64,000 nt of DNA from Diorhabda sublineata (GCF_026230105.1 NC_079482.1:3782001-3846000), one strand, 5' to 3'. Counted from the stretch's first letter, positions 36,901-49,543 are shown. Made by a program: numbers and translations. The notes: generated by a model from the letters alone, not told the origin.

Positions 36901-38160
36901 TTATCCTTATTTTTTATCTATCTTCTTTTCTTTGCATTAATCTTTTTCAATTATTTCTTGCCTTCTTCTTTCTTTGCTTTTAACCTATCTTTATCTTTAT
37001 TTTCTTTCTTAATTCCCTTAATTTTTAATTAATTCTTTATTATTGTATATTTACTGCCTTTCTTGCCTAATTAACATCCTCCTTTCTTTTTTATCCTTAT
37101 TTTTTTGTCTACTTTCTTTTCTATGCATTAATATTTTTCAATTATTTCTTGCCTTTTTCTTTATTCGTTTTTAACTTGCTTTTAAACTATATTTATCTTT
37201 ATTTTCATTCTTAATTCACTTAATTTTTAATTAATTCTTTTTTATTGTATATTTATTACCTTTCTTTCCTAATTAACATCCTCCTTTCTTTTTTATCCTT
37301 ATTTTTTATCTATCTTCTTTTCTATGCATTAATCTTTTTCAATTATTTCTTGCCTTCTTCTTTCTTCGTTTTTAACTTGCTTTTAACCTATCTTTATCTT
37401 TATTTTCTTTCTTAATTCACTTAATTTTTAATTAATTCTTTTTATTGTATATTTACTGCCTTTCTTTCCTAATCAAAATCCTCCTTTCTTTTTTATCCTT
37501 ATTTTTTATCTATCTTCTTTTCTTTGCATTAATCTTTTTCAATTATTTCTTGCCTTCTTCTTTCTTTGCTTTTAACCGATCTTTATCTTTATTTTCTTTC
37601 TTAATTCCCTTAATTTTTAATTAATTCTTTTTTATAGTATATTTATTGCCTTTCTTTCCTAATTAACATCCTCTTTTCTTTTTTATCCTTATTTTTTTAT
37701 CTACTTTCTTTTCTATGCATTAATATTTTTCAATTATTTCTTGCCTTTCCTTTATTCGTTTTTAACTTGCTTTTAAACTATCTTTATCTTTATTTTCTTT
37801 CTTAATTCCCTTAATTTTTAATTAATTCTCTTTATTGTATATTTATTGCCTTTCTTTCCCAATCAAAATCCTCCTTTCTTTTTTATCCTTATTTTTTTGT
37901 CTACCTTCTTTTCTATGCATTAATATTTTTCAATTATTTCTTGCCTTTTTCTTTATTCGTTTTTAAATTGCTTTTAAACTATCTTTATCTTTATTTTCTT
38001 TCTTAATTCCCTTAATTTTTAATTAATTCTTTTTATTGTATATTTACTGCCTTTCTTTCCTAATCAAAATCCTCCTTTCTTTTTTATCCTTATTTTTTTA
38101 TCTACTTTTTTTTCTTTGCATTAATATTTTTCAATTATTTCTTGCCTTCTTCTATCTTTG
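33960..38160. repeat. ~201-bp pyrimidine-strand satellite array
   Basis: The motif AACATCCTCCTTTC returns at 34071, 34272, 34473, 34674 and 34875 and onward, a 201-bp period for about 20 copies. The plus strand is overwhelmingly T and C, with G confined to a few fixed spots (TTGTATAT, TTGCCTT, TTTGCATT, CTTGCTTTTAA). Variant patterns recur in blocks. TCTATAAATTAATATTTTTC appears at about 34121 and 34921, an ~800-bp four-mer. TTCTTGCCTAATTAACATCC appears near 36470 and 37070, an ~600-bp three-mer. The T-rich tract starts more loosely from about 33660. No coding. Confidence 0.92.
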
Positions 38161-39960
38161 ATTGAATAGATTTATCTTCCTCTTTTTCTTTACTTTTTCC
38201 TAGCTTTAATTTCCAAATCTTCTTCTTCTTGGGCCTGCGTTTGCATCAATGGTTGCCTAGCTTTTTTCTTCGTACTCCGTATACTTCTTTTTGTCTATTT
38301 GTGCTTATCTTTTTCTCTTTGTATCTACTTTATCGCCTAATTTTTCTATTCATATGTATCCATTTTTATTTGTTATTAGTCTTGGTTACTTTTACAGATA
38401 ATTTTTTGTTTTCTTTCATTTTTCTAGCTATATCATCAAGCTTTAGAATTCCCCTTTTTCTTTTTTTGTCTTATGAACATCGCTTGAAATTAAAGTGTAC
38501 ACGACCATTTTCAATTTCCTTTTCCACTCTGATATTTGCCTTATGTTCGGTTAAAAGCTCGGCGCAAATTCTACGTCCAATAAAGATTTAGAGTCGTTGT
38601 ATCTTATTGCTCATATCCGAGACTGTTAATTCTATACTCAGTATTTACTGAATATTTAACGAGCAAAACAATTAGCAATGTCAATATTATATGTAAGAAC
38701 GCCATCTATGAGACAGTCGAGGAATGTCGATAGAAGGAAACAATTGATTTAATAAAAATTAACTAGAACATCTATTCTTAACCGATGTTTGCCCTACATA
38801 AACCTTTGTATCAATAACGCATTCTTTAATTGAATCATTTCTCTTCTGTTACAAAGTAATTAAATTATATACAAGACGTCGTCTCATACACACAAACAAA
38901 GATCTAACAAAAGGACCGGGCTCCAACAAAAGACGCCGCCAAGAATTAATTTACATGGTAAAACAGCTTCAGACGTAACAGGCTTCCTTCTTGTATTCAT
39001 TGGATTTTCCACAGATTTTGGTAAAAGACAAAAGGCGAGTTTTACAGGATTAATAATCTTTGCGGTTTTTGGAATTTAATTTTAAATGAATTGGATATTA
39101 ATATACGGGACGTTATAGAAGATTGTTGGTATTGGAATGTTGATATTTATGAAAATACGTTTATATTATCTAGTTATAGTGAGAAAAGTAGATTTTCCCT
39201 TACTGTTAGATCCGTAGGATTTAAACTCACTCAAATTTTCGCTAATCAAAATACTATACATGATTCAGCGAGTACGAAACGTGCTGGCAAAACTGATTCT
39301 ACGATTCATGACGGAACAATTGAGCATCAGCAAGGACAAAGTTTTCATCAGAGTTAGATTTGGGTAAAAGAAAGTTCTGTTGAAAGCTGCTGAAGATTTA
39401 ATTATTTTGAGTGATCGGAATTCATTATTTTTGCCAAACCATCGTCATAGAGAATGATTGAGTCACTTTCCTGATTGGTATCAACTTTATTTGTTTACCC
39501 GCATGGAAAAGCTCTTAAAAGGAGCAGACATATCAGTCATACAAAGACGCATGACTATGGATTTCGGAATCTGCATTATCTGATAGTTTCTAGAAGCTCT
39601 ATAAACGTTGTAAAAAGTATGTTGTTGACAATGGCGATTACTCTACATTGAGCAAGTGAAAATACAAACTTTATCACCTACATATTTGAAAACTGACTTA
39701 CCATTAGGTGAAGTAATGCCTCATCCATGTTTCTTTGATACTAAGGTGAACTATTATTGGAAATTTCGCACACAGTTACTTAGTATGGTACACGAAGTCT
39801 TAACCACATATAGTAAAGCGAAAATTTTCGTGCACGCGTCAGTGACAAGTCTCAACGAGATTTACAGAAAGTTTCAACTTGCTGTATCGACATATAACAT
39901 ATATTAGAGCTCTAATGACCACTCAAGTTGTTTTTAAAAATGTCTCACATTGATTTTCGC
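38161..39960. other. Intergenic, no gene recognised
   Basis: T/C-rich at first (the array's decayed edge to about 38500), then mixed sequence. Open frames at 39091-39357 and 39656-39907 have no recognisable domain. GCCATCTATGAGACAG at about 38702 is another AGATGGC-type site. Confidence 0.3.
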
Positions 39961-39974
39961 GTTTATAATAAAGT

Positions 39975-41110
39975 TTTTAACTAAGAAAAGATGTAGCAAA
40001 GCTTCTTAAAAGTATGGATATCAATAAAGCCACTGGCCTCGATGGAATACCACGTCTGAAATCAATCGTATTGAAGAAATGCACTGCTGAACTATGCAAA
40101 CTCTTTTCTCTAGCATATATATTCCTGACGATCGGAAACTAGCTAGGGTTTAACCTATACCAAAACAGTTACAAAGTCACCAACGTATGGACTGAGATTA
40201 TAGAGAAATATGGGGAATCTAGAGCAATCGCACTGGACATATCGAAAGCTTTTGACAAGGTATGGCATGCCAACCTTCTTAATAAATTAAGATCGTACAG
40301 TCGACTGGCTTGGTAGCTTTATCAAAGACCCATACATCCAGGTCGATATATGGATACACCTCAGAAAGATTTGAGATCAATGCTGGGATGCATCTTGTCA
40401 TCTCTTCTCTTTATCCTGTACATCAACGATCTAATTGACCAAACTTCAAACCTGATTTATAGCTTCGACGATATCACACTGATATCGTCGTTCAACTCAG
40501 TCTCTCCAATAAACTTGGCTAACACCCAAATCCGTAGTCAGTAACAAATGATTACTATCAATACCGATCTTTAAAACATTCTAGAATAGAATGGAAGCAA
40601 GACTGGCACTGCAGCTCAGGATTTAGTCCTATTTGGAGGCAGCTTCACAAAAACTTGAAGCTCTCTTTAAGATCAAAAAGCTAGATCGTACAGTTTGTCG
40701 TCCCCTCGAATGGACTGGCTTGGTAGCTTTATCAAAGACCGATACATCCAGGTCGCTGTATGGATACACCTCAGAAAGATTTGAGATCAATGCTGGTCTA
40801 ACCTAGGGATGCATCTTGTCATCTCTTCTCTTTATCCTGTACATCAACGATCTAATTGACGAAACTTCAAACCTGATTTATAGCTTCGACGATATCACAC
40901 TGATATCGTCGTTCAACTCAGTCTCTCCAATAAACTTGGCTAACACCCAAATCCGTAGTCAGTAACAAATGATTACTATCAATACCGATCTTTAAAACAT
41001 TCTAGAATAGAATGGAAGCCATCTGATTGGATGCTGTTTTTACAAAGAAGACTGGCACTGCAGCTCAGGATTTAGTCCTGTTTGGAGGCAGCTAGACCAA
41101 AAAGCTATAT
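39975..41110 (+). pseudogene. Non-LTR retrotransposon reverse transcriptase remnant, partly duplicated
   Basis: Several frames give reverse-transcriptase blocks in the right order. NKATGLDGIPRLKS with LKKCTAELCKLF (about 40023-40110) is RT block 1. ESRAIALDISKAFDKVWH followed by ANLLNKL (about 40218-40290) holds the first catalytic Asp in the usual LDISKAFD. GCILSSLLFILYINDLI (about 40365-40435) and then YSFDDITLISSF (about 40455-40490) is the PQG..LSPLLF and xADD region with FDD. Frames shift repeatedly. The segment from ACTGGCTTGGTAGC onward occurs twice, at about 40302 and 40713, a ~410-bp direct duplication. It is inactive. Confidence 0.8.
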
Positions 41111-41154
41111 ACTCCGCAATCCTCTATAATCTCTGAAAATAAAAGAAAATACAG

Positions 41155-41650
41155 CTCAAATCGGCATTTTCAAAACAAGGGTAGTAAGAATCCTACATGA
41201 GCATTTAAATATGGAGGCAGCCGGTGCAACTGGGTGCCTCTAATTCTCAGCGCAGTGGAGTAGAATGTTGTCAGCGATTTTTAGAGCTTTGTCGTGCGGA
41301 CCAAGAAAGTGTAATCCTATGAATACCGGGCGATGAAACTATGATCTTTTACTATGATTCGACATCCAAAAGAGATTTAAAACAAAGCAAACAAAGCAAA
41401 GGTCACGTGAAGCACCACAAGCACCGTAAAATCAGCCCAAGTGTGCGTTTGTTTCATAACAATGCTCAAGTGCACGATGCATCGCTTTCCAAAGCTACTG
41501 TACACGAAAGTGACTTCGCAGAGATGGAACACCCACTGTATAGCCCTGATCTGGCCACAACCGACTTTTTGTTAGGGATAAAAGATGAAATTAAACGATG
41601 TACGAACATTTTGAAAGATGCATCATGTTTTTATAGTGGCACGGAGTTGT
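41155..41650 (+). pseudogene. Mariner-like transposase remnant
   Basis: Joined across frames the sequence reads VVRILHEHLNM, then SGVECCQRFLELCRADQE, PGDET with YYDSTSKRD, HNNAQVHDA, and finally EHPLYSPDLATTDFLL. This follows the mariner transposase in order: second HTH helix, linker, first Asp in GDETW, second Asp in HDNARxH, third in YSPDLAPSDF. The second catalytic Asp is Asn here and at least two stops or frameshifts interrupt it. It sits between the RT and RNase H pieces of the non-LTR element, consistent with a nested insertion. Confidence 0.8.
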
Positions 41651-41699
41651 GAAAATTGTAAGAAAAAAAAGGGAGGATATATTGGAAAATAATCATGGT

Positions 41700-42560
41700 T
41701 TTTGTTATTTTGCGAAGCACTTATATTGCTTTTCTTTTTAAGTACCTCGTATTTAACATATTTGTTTGTAAGTAGACGTCAAGGATGCGAATGATTCGAT
41801 TTCGGAAGATATGAAACAAATTGAGTGTTTTCATACCAATGAACTGGAGGTAATTTTTCAAAGAGTTGTTTCCAACGAGCTTTTTTCACATTTTATAAGC
41901 TAAAACGGGTTTTCCCATTTTTCCAACAGAATGGAATTATAAAACAAAGCACGCTTTGAAGAGTAAGCAATAATTTTTTGTGTAAATTTTGGGCTTAGAC
42001 GGATTTTGATTATCATATATTTCACTGCTTACATATAGCGAATTTCAAAACGTCATATTTTCGTTAATTTTGAAAAAAAAGCTATTTGCGTAATGCTTTA
42101 GGCATATTTGTTCCTATGTTTTCGCAGATTCTCCTCATTACAAATTATTTTTTGGACCCCAATGCATTTGATGACTTAACCTCACTTTTTACATGGAGAA
42201 TTGTGAACGTAAATTCATTATTTTAACAAGGAGCCGTTTTTTTTTTTAATTTGGATTGAGACGAAGTGAAATCTTTGCGGTTGCTCTTAAATACCTACTC
42301 TGTAGCTGACATTTCAATAGTCCTTCATTAATTAAAAACAATGGCTGAAGGTTCAAGTATTCAAAATTTTCAGTCAACTTTTCTAACAATTTCAAAGCTA
42401 TAGAGACACAAAAGGAATCATATATCAAGTGAAGTACTTTCGTGAGACCAAAAACTTGAATTTCGTTTTAACTAAGTATATTTATATAACAAAATTCACA
42501 ATTTAGACGATGTTACACTACTAGAAACTAACAAAAATACGAAAAATTGGGCCAAAAAGA
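41700..42560. other. Intergenic or unresolved transposon debris
   Basis: Nothing can be named with support. A 60-codon minus-strand frame (42246-42428) is unrecognised. Confidence 0.3.
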
Positions 42561-42566
42561 TATCGG

Positions 42567-42601
42567 TTAGTGAATTGGCTAGAGTCTAGCCAATTCACTA
42601 A
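42567..42601. repeat. 35-bp near-perfect palindrome
   Basis: TTAGTGAATTGGCTAGA and its exact reverse complement TCTAGCCAATTCACTAA are separated by a single G. It lies directly next to the hAT-type end that starts at about 42605. Confidence 0.95.
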
Positions 42602-42604
42602 TTT

Positions 42605-43800
42605 CAGAGATTCCCAAAGTGGTCGATATTGACCCCTTGTGGTCGATATCGGTTTCCAAGAGGTCGACATAAGCGAAAACTGTTTTTGGGGGTCGACGAC
42701 GTCTAAAAATCGGCCCGTATTATCTAACCCGAGTTCTTATTTAAAATTTTTTAGATACTCGTTTGAGAATGGCTAATATTTTAGTAGGAAGTATCATTCT
42801 TGTACTTTTAAAAAACTTATCAATCGATAAGCGCGCACACGTTCGTAGAAGATGAATATAATGTGTTCAAGCCAATAAATCTTTCAGGCATGTTTTGACT
42901 TGCACTGTTTTAGACGCATATACGCAATTTAACCCGAACGAGATTATGATAAAGTTGAAGTCCAAAAATGCTCCGGATATTTGACTATAGGACACGCTTG
43001 GACATGCGTTTCCAATTTCGTCGGAGCTTGAATGATAATACTGTAGGTTTCTCGGGCAAAAAAAGTCGTACAGAGCTTCTAAAAAATCGAATCGAAAGGT
43101 CAATATACGTAATGTATGCTCTTTTCCAAAAAAAAAAAAAAAATTCAGCCTCGCTGTGCTCCACACTGAAATCGCAAAAATCTTTCGAACTTCTATCTTT
43201 TTTTCATTTAACGTGCAAAAAATCATATGATTACCGTCCGCACAGACGAGGAGCTTAAGGAGAAGTTCAACCAAGGTTATCAGAAATTCTGGTTGCAACG
43301 CAACATTAAAACACAGTATTCTGCATTGTGGAATATTGCTGAAAAATACTTTATCGCTTTTCCAACAACTTACCTCGTCGAAAAAGGCTTCAGTGTGATT
43401 ACAAACAAAACAAAGGTCGTTTGAAAATCAACGAACGTGGCGATTTAAGGCTGCAACTCACAAATATTGAACCGAAATTAGCTAGATTGGTAGAAAGTCA
43501 CCAGATTCATCCATCGCACTGAATTTTTCACTCTGCGATTTAAATGTTTTTTCGAACAACAATTCCTACTCAAGTATTCTTACGTAACTTGTATTAATAA
43601 TTATTAATTACACTTGATATTTATTGCATTTATTTTGATAAATTTTAATAAATAAATGTTAAGTTCACTTAAACCAACCGCAAAGTTTCTAAATTAGTAA
43701 GTATTTTGTATCAATAGAAAAAAAAATAGAGATACAAGTTTTTAATTAATTGTAAAGTAATTACGGGGGTCTGAGATATCAATTCAGTTAGGAAAAGGGG
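42605..43800 (+). mobile_element. Decayed hAT element (ZBED5/SCAND3-like transposase end)
   Basis: The left end CAGAGATTCCCAAAGTGG, followed by repeated GGTCGA blocks, resembles the CAGnGnTTCyCAAA ends of hAT elements. At 43227-43525 the plus strand encodes a hAT transposase C-terminus. FPTTYLVEKGFS is followed, after a one-base frame change at about 43415, by GRLKINERGDLRLQLTNIEP and ESHQIHPSH before the stop. This is the pattern of the ZBED5/SCAND3/FAM200-type hAT proteins (TTYLCExGFS...RLxxxxDLRLALSxIxP...QxxPSH). The catalytic core upstream is missing or unreadable. The right end, near 43760-43800, is degraded. Confidence 0.72.
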
Positions 43801-43817
43801 TCTCTTGCCTAGGTGAA

Positions 43818-44110
43818 TTGGCCATGCAAAAATATGGACGCAGATTACAGTCCAATCATTTCGACCAAACGGCGCCTACGACTGATTACAAAAGAGACTC
43901 AAAGCCCGCTATGTCAAATAATGGAGCCGTCCGGTACACAGACGACTCCAGGAGGAATCGCTTGGCCAAAACAGGCTTCAAATCCGAGTTATTCAGTGTG
44001 ATGGACGCGCTATACTCAACAGACGTAGCAGGAGCGCAGGAATCTCAATCTGTTCAGATAGCAAGCCATAACGGCCAAAAAGTTGTGCTCTAGGCTAGTG
44101 CTGGATTGAT
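43818..44110 (+). pseudogene. Retrotransposon RNase H remnant, relative of the adjacent satellite
   Basis: The frame at 43818-44093 reads VRYTDDSRRN, then FKSELFSVMDALYST. These correspond to the first strand (YTDGS, first catalytic Asp) and the second motif (F-Q-A-E-x-x-A, catalytic Glu) of a non-LTR RNase H domain. The third motif (SDS) appears in the satellite copies downstream. The element class is probably an RNase H-bearing non-LTR clade (I/R1/LOA-like). It is broken, and a spacer is missing between the first two motifs. Confidence 0.55.
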
Positions 44111-44419
44111 ATCAAAGGGTCCAAGTCGAAGCACCCGATCGGCTTCTTTGATAATGTCAACGACGGCCTACGTGTTCAACGGCCCTTTGATCGCCCACAA
44201 TGTATTAAGGAACTATGATTTAAGAGAAATTTCAATTAGATTTTGCTTCTTATCAGTTTTTGTCTGCTACAGATCGAGAATAGACAGCTTTCAAATTAAT
44301 ATTGAATGTAGAAGTTCGTGTGAACAGAAATTTAATTTCAACAATAGACGGAATGTTTAGAATAACTGCCATACAGGTTGGAGTGACATCAAAGGGTTCA
44401 ACTCGAAACATATTAATCA

Positions 44420-47400
44420 TTAATCAGTCAACTGGGTCCCGTGTCCTTGTCGAGTAACAAGGATATGATAGAAGACCAGTACAGGTAACTACACATGCAG
44501 ATAATAGATTATTCAGACTGGAAACTTTACTAAGAAGACATGGAAGGGCAAGACAGGAATGGCTGGGCCGAAGCAGGCTTCTAAGCCGAGTTATTCGCTG
44601 TGATGGACGCGCTATACTCAACAGACGCCACAGGAGCGCAGTAATCTCAATCTGTTCATATAGCAAAGTTGCCATACAAGCCATAATGCCCAAAACGGTG
44701 TGTTGTGGGCTAGTACTGTATTGATATCAAAGGATTCAAGCCGAAGCGCATTAATCATCAATCAGTACAGGTAACTACACATGCAGATAATAGATTATTC
44801 AGACTGGAAACTTTACCAAGAAGACATGGAAGGGCAAGACAGGAATGGCTGGGCCGAAGCAGGCTTCTAAGCCGAGTTATTCGCTGTGATGGACGCGCTA
44901 TACTCAACAGACGCCACAGGAGCGCAGTAATCTCAATCTGTTCAGATAGCAAAGCTGCCATACAAGCCATAACGGCCAAAACGGTGTGTTGTGGGCTAGT
45001 ACTGTATTGATATCAAAGGATTCAAGCCGAAGCGCATTAATCATCAATCAGTACAGGTAACTACACATGCAGATAATAGATTATTCAGACTGGAAACTTT
45101 ACTAAGAAGACATGGAAGGGCAAGACAGGAATGGCTGGGCCGAAGCAGGCTTCTAAGCCGAGTTATTCGCTGTGATGGACGCGCTATACTCAACAGACGC
45201 CACAGGAGCGCAGTAATCTCAATCTGTTCATATAGCAAAGTTGCCATACAAGCCATAATGCCCAAAACGGTGTGTTGTGGGCTAGTACTGTATTGATATC
45301 AAAGGATTCAAGCCGAAGCGCATTAATCATCAATCAGTACAGGTAACTACACATGCAGATAATAGATTATTCAGACTGGAAACTTTACCAAGAAGACATG
45401 GAAGGGCAAGACAGGAATGGCTGGGCCGAAGCAGGCTTCTAAGCCGAGTTATTCGCTGTGATGGACGCGCTATACTCAACAGACGCCACAGGAGCGCAGT
45501 AATCTCAATCTGTTCAGATAGCAAAGCTGCCATACAAGCCATAACGGCCAAAACGGTGTGTTGTGGGCTAGTACTGTATTGATATCAAAGGATTCAAGCC
45601 GAAGCGCATTAATCATCAATCAGTACAGGTAACTACACATGCAGATAATAGATTATTCAGACTGGAAACTTTACTAAGAAGACATGGAAGGGCAAGACAG
45701 GAATGGCTGGGCCGAAGCAGGCTTCTAAGCCGAGTTATTCGCTGTGATGGACGCGCTATACTCAACAGACGCCACAGGAGCGCAGTAATCTCAATCTGTT
45801 CAGATAGCAAAGTTGCCATACAAGCCATAATGCCCAAAACGGTGTGTTGTGGGCTAGTACTGTATTGATATCAAAGGATTCAAGCCGAAGCGCATTAATC
45901 ATCAATCAGTACCGGTAACTACACATGCAGATAATAGATTATTCAGACTGGAAACTTTACCAAGAAGACATGGAAGGGCAAGACAGGAATGGCTGGGCCG
46001 AAGCAGGCTTCTAAGCCGAGTTATTCGCTGTGATGGACGCGCTATACTCAACAGACGCCACAGGAGCGCAGTAATCTCAATCTGTTCAGATAGCAAAGTT
46101 GCCATACAAGCCATAATGCCCAAAACGGTGTGTTGTGGGCTAGTACTGTATTGATATCAAAGGATTCAAGCCGAAGCGCATTAATCATCAATCAGTACAG
46201 GTAACTACACATGCAGATAATAGATTATTCAGACTGGAAACTTTACTAAGAAGACATGGAAGGGCAAGACAGGAATGGCTGGGCCGAAGCAGGCTTCTAA
46301 GCCGAGTTATTCGCTGTGATGGACGCGCTATACTCAACAGATGCCACAGGAGCGCAGTAATCTCAATCTGTTCAGATAGCAAAGTTGCCATACAAGCCAT
46401 AATGCCCAAAACGGTGTGTTGTGGGCTAGTACTGTATTGATATCAAAGGATTCAAGCCGAAGCGCATTAATCATCAATCAGTACAGGTAACTACACATGC
46501 AGATAATAGATTATTCAGACTGGAAACTTTACTAAGAAGACATGGAAGGGCAATACAGGAATGGCTGGGCCGAAGCAGGCTTCAAAGCCGAGTTATTCGC
46601 TGTGATGGACGCGCTATACTCAACAGACGCCACAGGAGCGCAGTAATCTCAATCTGTTCAGATAGCAAAGTTGCCATACAAGCCATAATGCCCAAAACGG
46701 TGTGTTGTGGGCTAGTACTGTATTGATATCAAAGGATTCAAGCCGAAGCGCATTAATCATCAATCAGTACAGGTAACTACACATGCAGATAATAGATTAT
46801 TCAGACTGGAAACTTTACTAAGAAGACATGGAAGGGCAAGACAGGAATGGCTGGGCCGAAGCAGGCTTCTAAGCCGAGTTATTCGCTGTGATGGACGCGC
46901 TATACTCAACAGATGCCACAGGAGCGCAGTAATCTCAATCTGTTCAGATAGCAAAGTTGCCATACAAGCCATAATGCCCAAAACGGTGTGTTGTGGGCTA
47001 GTACTGTATTGATATCAAAGGATTCAAGCCGAAGCGCATTAATCATCAATCAGTACAGGTAACTACACATGCAGATAATAGATTATTCAGACTGGAAACT
47101 TTACTAAGAAGACATGGAAGGGCAAGACAGGAATGGCTGGGCCGAAGCAGGCTTCTAAGCCGAGTTATTCGCTGTGATGGACGCGCTATACTCAACAGAC
47201 GCCACAGGAGCGCAGTAATCTCAATCTGTTCAGATAGCAAAGTTGCCATACAAGCCATAATGCCCAAAACGGTGTGTTGTGGGCTAGTACTGTATTGATA
47301 TCAAAGGATTCAAGCCGAAGCGCATTAATCATCAATCAGTACAGGTAACTACACATGCAGATAATAGATTATTCAGACTGGAAACTTTACTAAGAAGACA

Positions 47401-49085
47401 TGGAAGGGCAAGACAGGAATGGCTGGGCCGAAGCAGGCTTCTAAGCCGAGTTATTCGCTGTGATGGACGCGCTATACTCAACAGATGCCACAGGAGCGCA
47501 GTAATCTCAATCTGTTCAGATAGCAAAGTTGCCATACAAGCCATAATGCCCAAAACGGTGTGTTGTGGGCTAGTACTGTATTGATATCAAAGGATTCAAG
47601 CCGAAGCGCATTAATCATCAATCAGTACAGGTAACTACACATGCAGATAATAGATTATTCAGACTGGAAACTTTACTAAGAAGACATGGAAGGGCAAGAC
47701 AGGAATGGCTGGGCCGAAGCAGGCTTCTAAGCCGAGTTATTCGCTGTGATGGACGCGCTATACTCAACAGATGCCACAGGAGCGCAGTAATCTCAATCTG
47801 TTCAGATAGCAAAGTTGCCATACAAGCCATAATGCCCAAAACGGTGTGTTGTGGGCTAGTACTGTATTGATATCAAAGGATTCAAGCCGAAGCGCATTAA
47901 TCATCAATCAGTACAGGTAACTACACATGCAGATAATAGATTATTCAGACTGGAAACTTTACTAAGAAGACATGGAAGGGCAAGACAGGAATGGCTGGGC
48001 CGAAGCAGGCTTCTAAGCCGAGTTATTCGCTGTGATGGACGCGCTATACTCAACAGACGCCACAGGAGCGCAGTAATCTCAATCTGTTCAGATAGCAAAG
48101 TTGCCATACAAGCCATAATGCCCAAAACGGTGTGTTGTGGGCTAGTACTGTATTGATATCAAAGGATTCAAGCCGAAGCGCATTAATCATCAATCAGTAC
48201 AGGTAACTACACATGCAGATAATAGATTATTCAGACTGGAAACTTTACCAAGAAGACATGGAAGGGCAAGACAGGAATGGCTGGGCCGAAGCAGGCTTCT
48301 AAGCCGAGTTATTCGCTGTGATGGACGCGCTATACTCAACAGACGCCACAGGAGCGCAGTAATCTCAATCTGTTCAGATAGCAAAGTTGCCATACAAGCC
48401 ATAATGCCCAAAACGGTGTGTTGTGGGCTAGTACTGTATTGATATCAAAGGATTCAAGCCGAAGCGCATTAATCATCAATCAGTACAGGTAACTACACAT
48501 GCAGATAATAGATTATTCAGACTGGAAACTTTACTAAGAAGACATGGAAGGGCAAGACAGGAATGGCTGGGCCGAAGCAGGCTTCTAAGCCGAGTTATTC
48601 GCTGTGATGGACGCGCTATACTCAACAGATGCCACAGGAGCGCAGTAATCTCAATCTGTTCAGATAGCAAAGTTGCCATACAAGCCATAATGCCCAAAAC
48701 GGTGTGTTGTGGGCTAGTACTGTATTCATATCAAAGGATTCAAGCCGAAGCGCATTAATCATCAATCAGTACAGGTAACTACACATGCAGATAATAGATT
48801 ATTCAGACTGGAAACTTTACTAAGAAGACATGGAAGGGCAAGACAGGAATGGCTGGACCGAAGCAGGCTTCTAAGCCGAGTTATTCGCTGTGATGGACGC
48901 GCTATACTCAACAGACGCCACAGGAGCGCAGTAATCTCAATCTGTTCAGATAGCAAAGTTGCCATACAAGCCATAATGCCCAAAACGGTGTGTTGTGGGC
49001 TAGTGCTGAATTCATATCAAAGGATTCAAGCCGAAGCGCATTAATCATCAATCAGTACAGGTATTAGATTATTCAGACTGGAAGC
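44420..49085. repeat. 286-bp satellite derived from a retrotransposon RNase H region
   Basis: About 16 copies at exactly 286-bp spacing; GGACGCGCTATACTCAACAG recurs every 286 bp from about 44604 to 48895. On the plus strand each unit still encodes AELFAVMDALYST and, in the next frame, SAVISICSDSKAAIQAI, the RNase H SDSxAA motif. Early units alternate between two variants (catatagcaaagttg / cagatagcaaagctg), a 572-bp dimer; later units are nearly uniform. Diverged relatives lie upstream at 43.8-44.4 kb and a shortened copy ends the array near 49080. The repeated 73-codon minus-strand frames are antisense artefacts. Confidence 0.93.
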
Positions 49086-49448
49086 TTTACGAAGAAGACA
49101 TGTAAGGGCAAGACAGCTTCAACTAAAGTTAGGTGAAGCTAGAAATATTAGAGTAACTTCTCGAACCGCGAGAAATGTTTTAAGGAATGCTGCAAATTTT
49201 CTCTTTTATATAGCTTGGTGAAGTTTCTCAAATAATTCCCAAACTGACTAAATAACAATCATTCGTCTCGAAGTTAATCTTCATCCTACGGTCCTAGATC
49301 TCTAATTTCGATATTTATAAAATGCCTCGGTCAAAACGTTAACACATGAAACGTAAAATTCTTTGGAGAGTGACATTACTAAATTATTCAAAATTATTTA
49401 AAAGAGAAAAAATGATTGGATTGTGTTAAAGAAAAAAATCTACATTAG

Positions 49449-49540
<92 letters not shown>
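49449..49540. repeat. (TA)n microsatellite
   Basis: About 46 TA dinucleotides with one TAC interruption near 49460. Confidence 0.98.

Positions 49541-49543
<3 letters not shown>

Noticed and set aside
39091..39907. Two 83-88-residue frames upstream of the RT remnant, possibly ORF1 of the same element
   Set aside because: No CCHC knuckle, endonuclease motif or other retroelement signature can be read.
44424..48983. Fifteen similar 73-89-residue minus-strand frames
   Set aside because: They lie antisense to the RNase H-derived plus-strand motifs in the 286-bp satellite and carry no domain of their own.
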